Shown piece by piece: positions 26,696 to 36,146 of a stretch of 64,000 bases of DNA (within the stretch, counting starts at the first letter, position 1; the number at the start of each line of letters is the position of its first letter). The DNA comes from Actinoalloteichus fjordicus (GTDB lineage Bacteria > Actinomycetota > Actinomycetes > Mycobacteriales > Pseudonocardiaceae): the NCBI RefSeq assembly GCF_001941625.1, contig NZ_CP016076.1:6990001-7054000 (forward strand), written 5' to 3'. A program made the position numbers and the translations under genes. The notes beneath the pieces are model-generated. The model had not been told where the DNA came from and searched no databases. It saw nothing but the letters and a program-made list of their open reading frames with translations.

Positions 26696-28348
26696 TCAGT
26701 CGGCCAGATGGATGCCCATCCCCGGTCCCAGCGGCAGGTCGAAGAAGTAGAAGATCGTCAGGATGCCTGCCCAGAACAGCCAGAACGGCACCACGAACGG
26801 CAGCATCTTCGCGATCAGCGTGCCCAGTCCCGCGCTCGGCTGGTAGCGCCGGACGAAGGTCAGCAACACGATCATGTACGGGTTCAGCGGCGTGATCACC
26901 TGGGTGGCCGAGTCCCCGACCCGGAACGCGGCCTGGGTGAAGCCGGGTTCGAAGCCGATCAACAGGAACATCGGCACGAACACGCTGGCCATCAGCGTCC
27001 ACAGGCTCGATCCCGAGATGATGAACAGGTTCAGCAGCGAGGCCAGCATGATGAAGCCGAGGATCGCCGGATACCCGGTGAGGCCGATGCTCTCCAGCAG
27101 GCTCGCGCCCGACACCGCGAGCCAGGCGCCGATGTTGGTCCAGGCGAACAGGGCGATGAACTGGCCGAGCACGAAGGCCAGCACGATGAACCCGGACAGG
27201 TCCTTGAGCGCCCGGCCCATCAGCAGCGGCACGTCGGCGCCCTTGCGGATCACCCCGACGACCATCCCGTAGACCAGGGCGGGCACGAAGAACGCCAGGA
27301 AGACCAGGGTGGTGACCGAGCTGAGCAGCGGCGAGGAGGGCAGGTAGCCGCCGTCCTCGTTCCGCAGCGGCGAGCCGGGGACCAGCGCGAGCGTGAGGAT
27401 CGCGGCGGTCAGGACCAGCAGCGTGACACCGGACCACCGCAGCCCGCGACGCTCCCGGGCGGACACCTCGGCGGTCAGCTCGCCCGTCTCGGACCGCTGG
27501 GACTCCCCGAACTCCTCGGCGGCCTCGGCCGCCTCCACGGTGCGCGGCGCCTGCCCGCCGCTCGACATCGCGACGGGCGCGGTCGCCGCGCCGACCTCCT
27601 CGCGGGGGAAGTTCGATCGTTCCAGGCCGGGCTCGACCACCTTGGCGATGATGAGGCCCGCGATCAGGCTCAGCACGATCGCGGAGACGAGGTTGAAGAA
27701 GTAGTTCGACACCGGGGTGACCTCGGTGCCCGAGAAGGGCAGGGTCGCCGCCACCGAGTTGGTGATGCCGGAGAACAACGCGTCCAGGCTCGTGACCAGC
27801 ATCGACGTCGAGTAGCCCGCGCCTGCTGCCGCGAAGCCGCCCAGCAGGCCTGCCACCGGATGCCTGCCTGCTGCCTTGAAGACCATCGCCGCGAGCGGCG
27901 GGATGATGATGAACGCGCTGTCGGACATGATGCTGCCGGTGACGCCGATGAAGCCCAAGGCGTAGGGCAGCATCCACTTCGGCGCGTTGCCGAAGGCCAG
28001 CTTGATCAATGCGGCGAGCAGCCCGGTCCGCTCCGCGAGGCCGACGCCGAGCATGATCGTGACCACCGTCTGCAGCGGCGGGAACTCGATGAAGTTCGAG
28101 GCCAGCCCGGTGAACATGAACTCGACGCCCTCGCCGGTGAAGGCGCCGCGAACCGGGGTGGCCTCCTCCTCGCCGGGGATCAGGACCGTGATCCCGAAGC
28201 CTGCCATCAGCGTGGACACCACGGCGACGACGAGCGTGAGCAGCACGAAGAGGATGAAGGGCTCCGGCAGCCGGTTGCCCGCCCGTTCGATCCAGTTCAA
28301 CACCCGGTCGAGCCGGTTTCCCTTTGCCGAGGTCGCGGTGTCGGTCAC
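26696..28348 (-). CDS. AbgT family transporter (p-aminobenzoyl-glutamate type)
   Basis: The 550-residue membrane protein shows the AbgT family pattern: RAGNRLPEPFILFVLL at the start, MSDSAFIIIPPLAAMVF, GFAAAGAGYSTSMLVTSLDA (the first helical-hairpin region) and FIISGSSLWTLMASVFVPMF with DSATQVITPLNPYM near the C-terminus. A hydrophilic cytoplasmic loop lies at about 230-300. Members take up p-aminobenzoyl-glutamate or act as drug exporters. GTG 28348 has AGGAGGT upstream. The M20 hydrolase gene just upstream on the same strand supports the uptake-and-cleave interpretation. Confidence 0.93.
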   Translation of the reverse strand: MTDTATSAKGNRLDRVLNWIERAGNRLPEPFILFVLLTLVVAVVSTLMAGFGITVLIPGEEEATPVRGAFTGEGVEFMFTGLASNFIEFPPLQTVVTIMLGVGLAERTGLLAALIKLAFGNAPKWMLPYALGFIGVTGSIMSDSAFIIIPPLAAMVFKAAGRHPVAGLLGGFAAAGAGYSTSMLVTSLDALFSGITNSVAATLPFSGTEVTPVSNYFFNLVSAIVLSLIAGLIIAKVVEPGLERSNFPREEVGAATAPVAMSSGGQAPRTVEAAEAAEEFGESQRSETGELTAEVSARERRGLRWSGVTLLVLTAAILTLALVPGSPLRNEDGGYLPSSPLLSSVTTLVFLAFFVPALVYGMVVGVIRKGADVPLLMGRALKDLSGFIVLAFVLGQFIALFAWTNIGAWLAVSGASLLESIGLTGYPAILGFIMLASLLNLFIISGSSLWTLMASVFVPMFLLIGFEPGFTQAAFRVGDSATQVITPLNPYMIVLLTFVRRYQPSAGLGTLIAKMLPFVVPFWLFWAGILTIFYFFDLPLGPGMGIHLAD

Positions 28349-28577
28349 CGTGGCCACCTCCTGCGATCCGCTGTCGAATGAATCGGATGCCGACCAGCCG
28401 GGCGGCTCGTCGGTGTCGATGTCACCCGGCCGATGTCGCGTCAGCGCCGACCGGCGGTCGGGTGTGCGGTCTGGCCTGGCCTGGCAGTCGGCCGTCGATC
28501 GAGTGGTCGGTGCGACGACCGGGTTCGCCGCCGTAGGTGGGTTCGTCGCAGTAGGCGGGTTCGTCGAGGCGCGGGGC

Positions 28578-29918
28578 TCAGTCGAAGTACGCGGGCACGT
28601 CGACGGGGCCGCCTGCCGCCTCGAACTCGGCGTGCACGGCCGTGCGCAGTTCGGCATCGCCGAGGTAGTCGGCTGCCGTCAGTGCCAGTCCGAGCGCACC
28701 ATCGAGCACCGCCTTGTCGCCTGCCGGGCTGCCTGCTGCGGCGGCGAAGTCGGTGGTGTGCAGCGCGCCGGTCGGTTCGGCGACGGCGATCATCGGATGG
28801 ATGGCGGGCATCCGGAAGCTCAGATTGCCCAGGTCGGTCGAGCCGGTGATGAAGTCCGGCACCACGCCGGGAGCCAGCGGCCTGCGCCCGCACGGCTCCT
28901 GGTTGACCGCCCACCGACCGGCCAGCATGGCGTTGTGCCGGATCGGCAGGTAGGGCACCTGGGCGTCCCAGCGCAGCTCGACGCCGCAGCCGGTCAGCTC
29001 GGCGGCGCCCTCGGCGATCCGTGCCAGGCGGGCGGCCAGGTCGCGCAGGGTCTCGGGCTCGGCGGAGCGCAGATAGAACAGGACTGCGGCCCGGTCGGGC
29101 ACCACGTTGGGGCGGGAACCGCCGTCGGTGAAGACCCCGTGCACCCGGTCGCCCGGCGGAATGTGCTGCCGCAGCGCGGCCACCCCCTGGTAGGCGGCGA
29201 CCGCCGCGTCCAGGGCATTGCGACCCATGAAGGGCTGGGCCGAGGCGTGCGCGGCGACCCCGTGGAAGACCATCTCCAGCTGGCGCCTGCCCAGGAAGGG
29301 GTGCATGGCGAGGTCATGGGTGAAGGGATGCAGCATGACCACGGCGTCGACGTCGTCGAACACGCCCTGCCTGGCCAGGATCTCCTTGCCGCCGCCGCCC
29401 TCTTCGGCAGGCGTGCCGATCAGCGAGACCCGGCCGCCGAGTGCGTCGATCGCCGAGGCGGCGCCGAGGAATCCGCCAACACCCGCGGCGCAGATGACGT
29501 TGTGTCCGCAGCCGTGGCCGATGCCGGGCAGCGCGTCGTATTCGGCGAGCACCGCCACGTGCGGCCCGTCGGCGGAGCCGCTGGTGGCCACCAGTGCCGT
29601 GTCCAGCCCGCCGACGCCGACCTGGGCCCGGTGGCCGTGTGCGGTGAGCAGCTCGGCGACCGCCCGAACCGACCGGTGCTCGGCGAAGCCCTCCTCGGGG
29701 TGGGCATGCAGGTCTCGGCTCAAGGCGACCAGGTCCGTGCCTGCCTGAGCCGAGGCCGCCGTGATCGCCGCGCGGACGTCTTCCGCGACTCCCCCGTGTG
29801 CCGAGCCGAGCGGTTCGGCCGACGCGACCGCGCGGGCAGTCGCGTCGGTCATCGACCGCAGGTAGGCGGCGTCGGGCGTCGTCGGCCGGGTCGTGTCAAC
29901 GTCATCAGTGGTGCTCAC
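28578..29918 (-). CDS. M20 family amidohydrolase (AbgB-like)
   Basis: The 446-residue protein has M20D metallopeptidase motifs: HPEEGFAEHRS, AEYDALPGIGHGCGHN with metal ligands Asp and His, GTPAEEGGGGKE with the catalytic Glu, HGVAAHASAQPFMGRNALDA in the dimerisation domain and GSTDLGNLS near the end. Such enzymes hydrolyse N-acyl or p-aminobenzoyl amides of glutamate. It is followed 229 bases later by the AbgT transporter on the same strand, like E. coli abgB-abgT. GTG 29918 is the assumed start; ATG 29840 is an alternative. Confidence 0.9.
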   Translation of the reverse strand: MSTTDDVDTTRPTTPDAAYLRSMTDATARAVASAEPLGSAHGGVAEDVRAAITAASAQAGTDLVALSRDLHAHPEEGFAEHRSVRAVAELLTAHGHRAQVGVGGLDTALVATSGSADGPHVAVLAEYDALPGIGHGCGHNVICAAGVGGFLGAASAIDALGGRVSLIGTPAEEGGGGKEILARQGVFDDVDAVVMLHPFTHDLAMHPFLGRRQLEMVFHGVAAHASAQPFMGRNALDAAVAAYQGVAALRQHIPPGDRVHGVFTDGGSRPNVVPDRAAVLFYLRSAEPETLRDLAARLARIAEGAAELTGCGVELRWDAQVPYLPIRHNAMLAGRWAVNQEPCGRRPLAPGVVPDFITGSTDLGNLSFRMPAIHPMIAVAEPTGALHTTDFAAAAGSPAGDKAVLDGALGLALTAADYLGDAELRTAVHAEFEAAGGPVDVPAYFD

Positions 29919-30206
29919 GGGCGGCACCCTAACTCGAAAGGAGCAGCCTGCGAAGGGCTCGTCACACGCGACCACGACGTTTAACACGCAAGAAAACCCG
30001 CCGCCCACAGAGTGGGAACCGGCGGTCGACGGCCTGAGCGGGGAGATCGGCGCGAAGCGGCCGGAAGATCGTCCCGCCACGGCCGTCCCCGGCGCCAGGC
30101 GACGGTGAGCAGCCGCCGCCCGAATTCACTCCGGCGGGTGTGAGGCCGACTCCGTCCACCGGAGCCTGCCTCACGCCCGCCTCAGCCGAGTGCTCGCCTG
30201 CGGAAC

Positions 30207-31025
30207 TCAGATCGCCGGATCGCGCGGACCGTGATGCGTCGGGTCCAGCACGCGTGCCAGGAACTCCTGGGTACGGGTCTCCCTCGGCGCGCCGATGACC
30301 TGGGCCGGGTCGCCCTGCTCGACGACGACGCCGCCGTCCATGAACAGGACCGTGTCGGCGACCTCGCGGGCGAACTGCATCTCGTGGGTGACCACGAGCA
30401 TGGTCATCCCCTCCTCGGCCAGCCCGCGCATCACGCCGAGGACGTCCCCGACCAGCTCCGGGTCCAGCGCCGAGGTGGGCTCGTCGAAGAGCATCACGTC
30501 CGGATTCATCGACAGGGCCCTGGCGATCGCGGCCCGCTGCTGCTGGCCGCCGGAGAGCTGAGCGGGCATCGCCGAGGCCTTGTCCGCGAGCCCGACCCGG
30601 TCGAGGTTGGCCCGGGCGATGCGCTCCGCCTCGGTCTTGTCGCGGCGGAGCACCTTGCGCTGGGCGATGGTGAGGTTGTCCAGCACCGAGAGGTGGGCGA
30701 ACAGGTTGAACTGCTGGAACACCATGCCGATCCCGGTCCGCGCCGCGTCGATGTCGCAGTCGGGGTCGGTCAGCTCCGTGCCGTTGACGAGGATGCGCCC
30801 GCCGCTGGGCTCCTCCAGCAGATTCACGCAGCGCAGCAGCGTCGACTTGCCGGAACCGGACGGCCCGATCACGCAGACCACCTCGCCCCGACGCACGCTC
30901 AGATCGACGCCCTTGAGCACCTGGAGATCACCGAAGGACTTGTGCAGGTCGAGGACCTCGATCACCTTCGAGCCGTCAGCCCGGTGATCGGCGACATTCG
31001 CGTCGTCGGTCTTGGCCTCGCTCAT
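30207..31025 (-). CDS. Polar amino acid ABC transporter, ATP-binding protein
   Basis: The 272-residue ATPase has Walker [10 protein letters not shown] (about 55-63), Q-loop FQQFNLF, signature LSGGQQQR, Walker [14 protein letters not shown] and a switch histidine in VVTHEM. The pattern is that of GlnQ/GltL importers for glutamine, glutamate or other polar amino acids. ATG 31025 lies one base from the permease stop, so the two are translated together. It is the last gene of a four-gene operon read leftwards. Confidence 0.96.
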   Translation of the reverse strand: MSEAKTDDANVADHRADGSKVIEVLDLHKSFGDLQVLKGVDLSVRRGEVVCVIGPSGSGKSTLLRCVNLLEEPSGGRILVNGTELTDPDCDIDAARTGIGMVFQQFNLFAHLSVLDNLTIAQRKVLRRDKTEAERIARANLDRVGLADKASAMPAQLSGGQQQRAAIARALSMNPDVMLFDEPTSALDPELVGDVLGVMRGLAEEGMTMLVVTHEMQFAREVADTVLFMDGGVVVEQGDPAQVIGAPRETRTQEFLARVLDPTHHGPRDPAI

Positions 31026-31026
31026 G

Positions 31027-31956
31027 TCACTGCCCTCCGCTGCGAGTCGCACCGGGTTTGACCGGTTTCCTGGCCACTCCCTTGCCGAATCGCTTCTCCA
31101 GACCTCGGGAGACGAACGACAACGGAATGGTGATGATCAGATAGCACAACCCGACCACCAGCACCGGGGTCATGCTCTGGTTGGTGTTCAGCGCCTCCCG
31201 ACCGAACTGCGCCAGCTCCTGCTGAGCCAGGGTGCTGCCCAGGAAGAAGGCGAGCGAGGAGTCCTTCGTGAGCAGGATCAGCTCGTTGGTCAGCGGCGGC
31301 AGGATGATGCGGAACGCCTGCGGGATGATCACCGTGATCATCGTTCTGGCGGGCGACATGCCCAGCGAGCGGGCCGCCTCGATCTGTCCCTTCGGCACCG
31401 CCTGGATGCCCGCGCGGATGGTCTCGGCGATGTAGGCGGCGCCGACGAGGCCGAGGGCCACCATGACCTGGACGTTGCGGTCCAGCCGAGTGTCGAACGC
31501 GTAGGGGATGCCCACGCCGACGGCGAGGAAGACCAGCATCGCGGGCAGGCCTCGGAAGAACTCGATGTAGATGCCCGCGATCCACCGATAGGGCCCCACC
31601 GACGAGAGCCGCATCAGCGCCAGCACGAGGCCGAGGCCGAGGCCGAGGCCGAAGCCCAGCACCGAGTAGAAGATGGTGTTGCCCAGCGCGACCGTGATCA
31701 CGGAGGGGAACAGGTTGGCCGCCACCTCCATGTTGAAGAAGGCCCGCTGGATCTGTCCCCAGTCGGCCGCCAACGCCAAAGCGACGAGTGCGGCGATGAG
31801 GATCAGGTACTGCACGCCTCGGAACAGCCTGGCCCGCTGTCGCTTGCTGATCCGCCGTCGGGGCTGCCTGCCGGGTGTCTCCCCGACCGCAGGCCGAGGC
31901 GGCGCAGCTGGGGGATCGTCCCCGGCGACCCGGCCTGCCGTGTTGTTTCCCGCCAT
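31027..31956 (-). CDS. Polar amino acid ABC transporter, permease
   Basis: The 309-residue protein has a basic cytoplasmic N-terminus, then about five to six membrane helices of the HisM/GlnP type, with FFRGLPAML and the EAA loop [21 protein letters not shown] near residues 225-245. It is the only permease gene in the operon, so it probably acts as a homodimer. The basic tail [19 protein letters not shown] is cytosolic. It is preceded by an AGGAG site. Confidence 0.95.
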   Translation of the reverse strand: MAGNNTAGRVAGDDPPAAPPRPAVGETPGRQPRRRISKRQRARLFRGVQYLILIAALVALALAADWGQIQRAFFNMEVAANLFPSVITVALGNTIFYSVLGFGLGLGLGLVLALMRLSSVGPYRWIAGIYIEFFRGLPAMLVFLAVGVGIPYAFDTRLDRNVQVMVALGLVGAAYIAETIRAGIQAVPKGQIEAARSLGMSPARTMITVIIPQAFRIILPPLTNELILLTKDSSLAFFLGSTLAQQELAQFGREALNTNQSMTPVLVVGLCYLIITIPLSFVSRGLEKRFGKGVARKPVKPGATRSGGQ

Positions 31957-32080
31957 GGTCTCTCGTACTCCTGGAATGTGTTCTACGAAGGTCGACTGCG
32001 GCAGGCACGACGTCGGCTGCCGGTGGCGAATGCGAGGGGCCGGCGCGCTCTAGCACGCCGGCCCCGTCAGATCAGATCGG

Positions 32081-33004
32081 TCAGTTCTCCGAGGTCTCGG
32101 TCGACTCCACCTCGGACTCCTCGTCTGTCTCGTCGGCCCCCGCGTCATCACCCTCGGCGTCGTCAGAGTCGGCGTCCTCGGAATCCCCAGGCACCGTACC
32201 GAACCACTTCTCGTAGATTGCGTCGTACCGACCGTCCTCCTGGGCCGCAGCCAGGACCTCGTTGATCCGCTCACGGAGGACGTCATTGTCGCTCTGCACG
32301 CCGAGTCCGTACTGGTCTCCCGTGGGGAATTCCGTCACCACTACGACGTCATCGTTATTCGCCGCGAAATCATAGAGGATGCCGTTGTCATTAATGGCAG
32401 CGTCGACCTCGCCCGTCTGGACGGCGGCGGTCAACAAGCCCGAGTCCTCGTAGGTGACCAGTTCGGCGTCTGCGATGTTCTCCTCTGCGTAATCCTTGCC
32501 GGTCGTGCTCGCCTGGACCGCCACTCGAAGGCCGGACAGGTCATCCAAACCCGCAACATCCGAGTCGGCAGGAACCATAAGAGCCTGGTTGGCATCAAAA
32601 TACGGGTCCGAGAAGTCGATGTTCTCATCTCGTTCCGGCGTGATAGTCATCGCCGCCGCAGCTACATCGCACTTGCCGGTATCCAGGTCGGCACCCGACT
32701 GGATCGTGTCGAACGGGGTGTCGATGATCGCCTGCTCGACGCCGAGGTCCTCGGCCACCAGGTCCACGAGGTCGACGTCGAAGCCGACGACCTCGTCACC
32801 CTCCCGGAACTGGAACGGCTCGTACGGCAGGTGGGTGCAGGTGGTCAGCGTGCCCTCGGCGATCAGCTCGATGCCGTCGACCGTCGCCGCGCCCGAGTCC
32901 GTGCCAGCACCCTCGCTGTCACCACCACAGGCCGCGAGGGTCAACGCGAGGGCGGGGGCCAGCACGACGGCCGGGTGGAAGATCCTTCTACTACGCCGTT
33001 CCAA
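32081..33004 (-). CDS. Amino acid ABC transporter substrate-binding lipoprotein 1
   Basis: The 307-residue protein has a basic start (LERRSRRIFHPAVVLAPALA) and lipobox LTLAAC. A type II periplasmic-binding fold follows: LTTCTHLPYEPFQF, EVVGFDVDLVDLVAEDLGV, AMTITPERDENIDFSDPYF and VAVQASTTGKDYAEE. The C-terminal 35 residues are highly acidic (DADSDDAEGDDAGADET). TTG 33004 is chosen for AAGGA 8 bases upstream; no other start gives a proper signal peptide without long lead sequence. It is about half identical by eye to the next gene, a tandem duplicate. Confidence 0.93.
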   Translation of the reverse strand: MERRSRRIFHPAVVLAPALALTLAACGGDSEGAGTDSGAATVDGIELIAEGTLTTCTHLPYEPFQFREGDEVVGFDVDLVDLVAEDLGVEQAIIDTPFDTIQSGADLDTGKCDVAAAAMTITPERDENIDFSDPYFDANQALMVPADSDVAGLDDLSGLRVAVQASTTGKDYAEENIADAELVTYEDSGLLTAAVQTGEVDAAINDNGILYDFAANNDDVVVVTEFPTGDQYGLGVQSDNDVLRERINEVLAAAQEDGRYDAIYEKWFGTVPGDSEDADSDDAEGDDAGADETDEESEVESTETSEN

Positions 33005-33100
33005 TGTCTCGTTCCTTCGATTCCGGTGAGCGGGGGGCGAATGGGCACCGTAGCCGGTGCCCATGGAGATGCCGTCGAGGACGGTTGCTGACCTGCGAGA

Positions 33101-33934
33101 TCACCACTGGTTCGGCGTCACACCGAACCACCTCAGATGAATCTCTTCATACCTGCCGTCGGTGCGAGCCTCTTCGAGCACCCGGTTCACGACGTCGAGG
33201 AGCTCGGTGTTGCCCTTGCGGACCGCGAGCCCGTACTGCTCGTCGGTGTCGAACTCGGCGACGACCTCGGTGTCTCGGTAGACCTCGGCGAACTGGTGCA
33301 GCGGCCCGTTGTCGGAGACCACGCCGTCGGTCTCGTCGGAGCGCAGACTCTGGGTCAGTGCGCTGAGGTTGGTGTAATAGACGAGCTCGATCGGGTTGCC
33401 GTGCTCGGCGTTGTACTCCTCGACGAACGCGGCACCGGTCGTGCCTTCCTGAATGGCGAGGCGCATGCCGTGCATCCCCTCCAGGCCCCGGACGGGGGAG
33501 GCGCGCTCGACCAGCAATGCCTGCGCGGCGTTGAAATAGGGATAGGCGAAGTCGACCACCTCGCCGCGCGGCTCGGTGATCGTCATCGCGGCTGCCGCGA
33601 TGTCGCATTCGCCCCCGTCGAGCGCCGCGCCGTTCTGAATGCCGTCGAAGGGCATGTCGACGATCGCCTGATCGACGGCCAGTTCGTCGGCGATCAGGTC
33701 GACGATGTCGACGTCGAAGCCGACGACCTCGCCGTCCTCCTCGTACTGGAAGGGCGGATACGGGAGATGGGTGCAGGTCAACAGCCTGCCCTCGGAGACG
33801 AGCTCGACGTCGGGGATGACGCGGTCTTCCTCTGGCGACTCCGCCTCCGGGGTCGATCCACAACCCGCGAGTCCGAGGGACGCGGCCAGTACGCAGGCCG
33901 CGACCAGGGCCTGCGGTCGAGTCCGCTGCACCAA
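33101..33934 (-). CDS. Amino acid ABC transporter substrate-binding lipoprotein 2
   Basis: The 277-residue paralogue has lipobox GLAGC (Cys25) and matching fold segments: LLTCTHLPYPPFQYEEDGE, VVGFDVDIVDLIADELAV, AMTITEPRGEVVDFAYPYF and LAIQEGTTGAAFVEE. It lacks the acidic tail of its partner. TTG 33934 is favoured because GGAGGG lies 7 bases upstream; GTG 33931 is an alternative. It is first in the operon. Two receptors sharing one permease and ATPase would broaden the substrate range or the affinity. Confidence 0.92.
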   Translation of the reverse strand: MVQRTRPQALVAACVLAASLGLAGCGSTPEAESPEEDRVIPDVELVSEGRLLTCTHLPYPPFQYEEDGEVVGFDVDIVDLIADELAVDQAIVDMPFDGIQNGAALDGGECDIAAAAMTITEPRGEVVDFAYPYFNAAQALLVERASPVRGLEGMHGMRLAIQEGTTGAAFVEEYNAEHGNPIELVYYTNLSALTQSLRSDETDGVVSDNGPLHQFAEVYRDTEVVAEFDTDEQYGLAVRKGNTELLDVVNRVLEEARTDGRYEEIHLRWFGVTPNQW

Positions 33935-33999
33935 AACGTCGCCCTCCGATCACTATCCGTATCGAACGGAAGGCATCATTCCACTACTGGGCGAAATTT

Positions 34000-34027
34000 A
34001 AGGTAACCATTGGATTAAGGGACTCAA
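34000..34027 (-). promoter_or_regulatory. Candidate promoter of the amino acid ABC operon
   Basis: Reading leftwards, TTGAGT (complement of 34022-34027) is followed 16 bases later by TACCTT (complement of 34000-34005) in a locally AT-rich patch, about 65 bases before the TTG at 33934. It fits a vegetative sigma-factor promoter. Confidence 0.4.
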
Positions 34028-34163
34028 CCACGAGTAGAGATGTGACGCATGTGGGTGCAATTGATCCGCCAGGTGGACTAGGACGTTCGCGAGTCACAAG
34101 ATCACGGCGAATTCGGTGAGCCGTCGCCGGGAACCGGCGGGTCGGGCACGCCGGGAGGGCTCA

Positions 34164-34191
34164 CCTGCGGTGACGGGTCAATCACCGCAGG
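34164..34191 (-). terminator. Hairpin after the M20 dipeptidase gene
   Basis: CCTGCGGTGA (34164-34173) pairs with TCACCGCAGG (34182-34191) across an 8-nt loop, 11 bases beyond the stop of the leftward M20 gene. Confidence 0.55.
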
Positions 34192-34202
34192 AGAGCGATC
34201 CC

Positions 34203-35624
34203 TCAGCCTCGGCGGGCGTGCGCGTCGAGCACCACGGCCACCGCCGAAGTGACCTTCGCCGCATAGTCCAGCTGTAGCGACTCGTCCGGGACGTGTGCGT
34301 TGCTGCCCGGACCGAGTGCTCCGGTCACCACGAACTGAGCGGCGGGATAGGCGGCATGCAGCAGGCCCATGAAGGGGATCGAGCCGCCGATGCCCATCGT
34401 CCGCCACGGCGAGGCGAAGACCTCGTCACTCGCGGTCGCCAACGCGGCCCCCAGCCAGGGCGCCACCTCGGGTGCGTTCCAGCCGGGGGCGCACTCACTG
34501 CGGTCCAACTCGACGCGCGCCCCGTACGGCACATCCGTGGTCAGCACCGTCCGCAGTGCCGCGAGCGCGGCATCCGGGTCGGCGGTCGGCGGGAGACGGA
34601 AGCTCAGCGCCAGGGTCGTCGACGGGCGCAGCACGTTGCCCGCCTCGTCGGGGTCCGGCAGGCCCGCCGCACCGATCACCGACAGGGTCGGCCGCCAGGT
34701 GTTGTTCAACGCCTGCTCCACCGGGTCGTCGACGACCGGCCGGATGTCGGCGGGCAGCGGGATGCCGTCGGACACCAGGCCCGGCACCGCCTCGATCGCC
34801 GCCCGGACCTCGTCGATCCGATTCGCAGGCACCTCGACCGACAGTTCGGGCAGCAGCAGCTCCCCGGTCTCGGCGTCCTCGATCCGGTCGAGCAGCACCC
34901 GCAGGACGCGGAAGGAACTGGGCACGACACCGCTGGCCATGCCGGAGTGCTGTCCGGCGTCGAGCACCGTCACCCGCACCCGGATCTGAGCCATCCCCCG
35001 CAGCGAGGTCGTCAGCCACATCCGCTCGTAGTCGCCGGCCCCGGAGTCGAGGCAGACCACCAGGGTGACCTCGCCGAGGTCGTCGCTCAGCTCCGCCAGA
35101 TAGGCGGGCAGGTCCGGCGAACCGGACTCCTCACCGGTCTCCAACAGCACGACGGCCCTGGCATGGGCGCCGCCGGTGGACCGCAGTGCCTCCACGGCCG
35201 TCGTCGCCGCATAGGCCGCGTAGCCGTCGTCGGCCGCACCGCGCCCGTAGAGCCTGCCGTCCCGGACGACCGGCGTCCACGGGCCGAGGCCCTCGGACCA
35301 GCCGCCGACGGGCGGCTGCTTGTCGAGATGTCCGTACAGCAGAACGGTCCCCGCGTCCTCGGCTCCCGGCGTCGCCGGGACGTCCACCACCAGTAACGGC
35401 GTACGTCCTGGCCCCCGCAGGACTCGGGTGGTCGCGCCGGTCAGTCCCCGGTCGGAGATCCAGGACTCGACATGCGCGATCGCCGCGTCTAAGTGCCCGG
35501 AGGAGGCCCAGTCCGGGTCGAAGGCAGGCGAGAGGGCCGGGATCTCGACCAGCCGCTCCAGGCTCGGGAGGACTGCCGAGTCCCACTGTCGTTGCACCGT
35601 CGTCATCAGCTCTGCGTGCGTCAC
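34203..35624 (-). CDS. M20 family metallo-dipeptidase
   Basis: The 473-residue protein is of the M20A/CNDP dipeptidase type: LLYGHLDKQPP with His-x-Asp, then DGRLYGRGAADDGYAAYA with the second metal Asp, ETGEESGSPD with catalytic Glu, LDSGAGDYERMWLT, and a long dimerisation lid. The C-terminal GPGSNAHVPDES supplies the last ligand His. It probably cleaves dipeptides in the cytosol. It starts at GTG 35624; a nearby ATG (35606) is possible. It lies upstream of the amino acid ABC operon but has its own terminator. Confidence 0.92.
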   Translation of the reverse strand: MTHAELMTTVQRQWDSAVLPSLERLVEIPALSPAFDPDWASSGHLDAAIAHVESWISDRGLTGATTRVLRGPGRTPLLVVDVPATPGAEDAGTVLLYGHLDKQPPVGGWSEGLGPWTPVVRDGRLYGRGAADDGYAAYAATTAVEALRSTGGAHARAVVLLETGEESGSPDLPAYLAELSDDLGEVTLVVCLDSGAGDYERMWLTTSLRGMAQIRVRVTVLDAGQHSGMASGVVPSSFRVLRVLLDRIEDAETGELLLPELSVEVPANRIDEVRAAIEAVPGLVSDGIPLPADIRPVVDDPVEQALNNTWRPTLSVIGAAGLPDPDEAGNVLRPSTTLALSFRLPPTADPDAALAALRTVLTTDVPYGARVELDRSECAPGWNAPEVAPWLGAALATASDEVFASPWRTMGIGGSIPFMGLLHAAYPAAQFVVTGALGPGSNAHVPDESLQLDYAAKVTSAVAVVLDAHARRG

Positions 35625-35700
35625 GACCGCATCCTGTCATCGGAGGGTCTGGCGACCGAGGGGATGCGGGATGCCGGGATGCGAGCGGGCCACGGCGGCT

Positions 35701-35810
35701 GAGCCGCCCAGAAGACACGGCGGCCGAGCCGCCCAGAAGACACGGCGACCGAGCCGCCCAGAGACCACAGCGGCCGAGCCGCCCGAAGGCACGACGGCAG
35801 CCGAACCGCC
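35701..35810. repeat. 25-bp tandem repeat array with nested palindromes
   Basis: The unit GAGCCGCCCAGAAGACACGGCGGCC (given here as GAGCCGCCCAGA plus AGACACGGCGGCC) occurs at 35701-35725, 35726-35750 and 35751-35775, then in a degenerate 27-bp copy and a final partial one. Each junction forms GGCGGC-YGA-GCCGCC, so every unit can fold. The 25-bp period is not a codon multiple, so the array is not a coding repeat. Confidence 0.8.
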
Positions 35811-36146
35811 GCCGGGCACCTCCCCGCGCGAACCAGCAACAGCCTTGATCCACTACGGACGCGAGACCATCGCCCGCAACCGCGGAAACCATGACCCCCG
35901 GTGACGGACGAGCACAGTGTGTCGCCGAACGTGCAGCTAGGGACGGTCTCCACCACAAACCAGGGGCATCTTTAGCGACCATCGATACTCTTGCCCGCCC
36001 AGCGACCATGCAAGTATGGCTGGAGCGAACCGTCAGTGCCGACGGTCGATGTCGCAGTCCCAAAGGACGGTGGCGGCGCCCGGCGGTGCGTCCGTGCTCC
36101 GCCATCACAAGTGGTGAGCGCGGGCCTCAAGACTGAGGAGACAGGC
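35811..36146. other. Upstream region of the dehydrogenase-complex operon
   Basis: No gene is supported. The sequence CGATACTCTTGCCC near 35983 and moderately AT-rich stretches at 35840-36000 are the likely promoter area for the E1alpha gene. Confidence 0.35.

Noticed and set aside
35701-35810. CRISPR array
   Set aside because: Repeats are directly adjacent with no unique spacers, and no cas genes are present.
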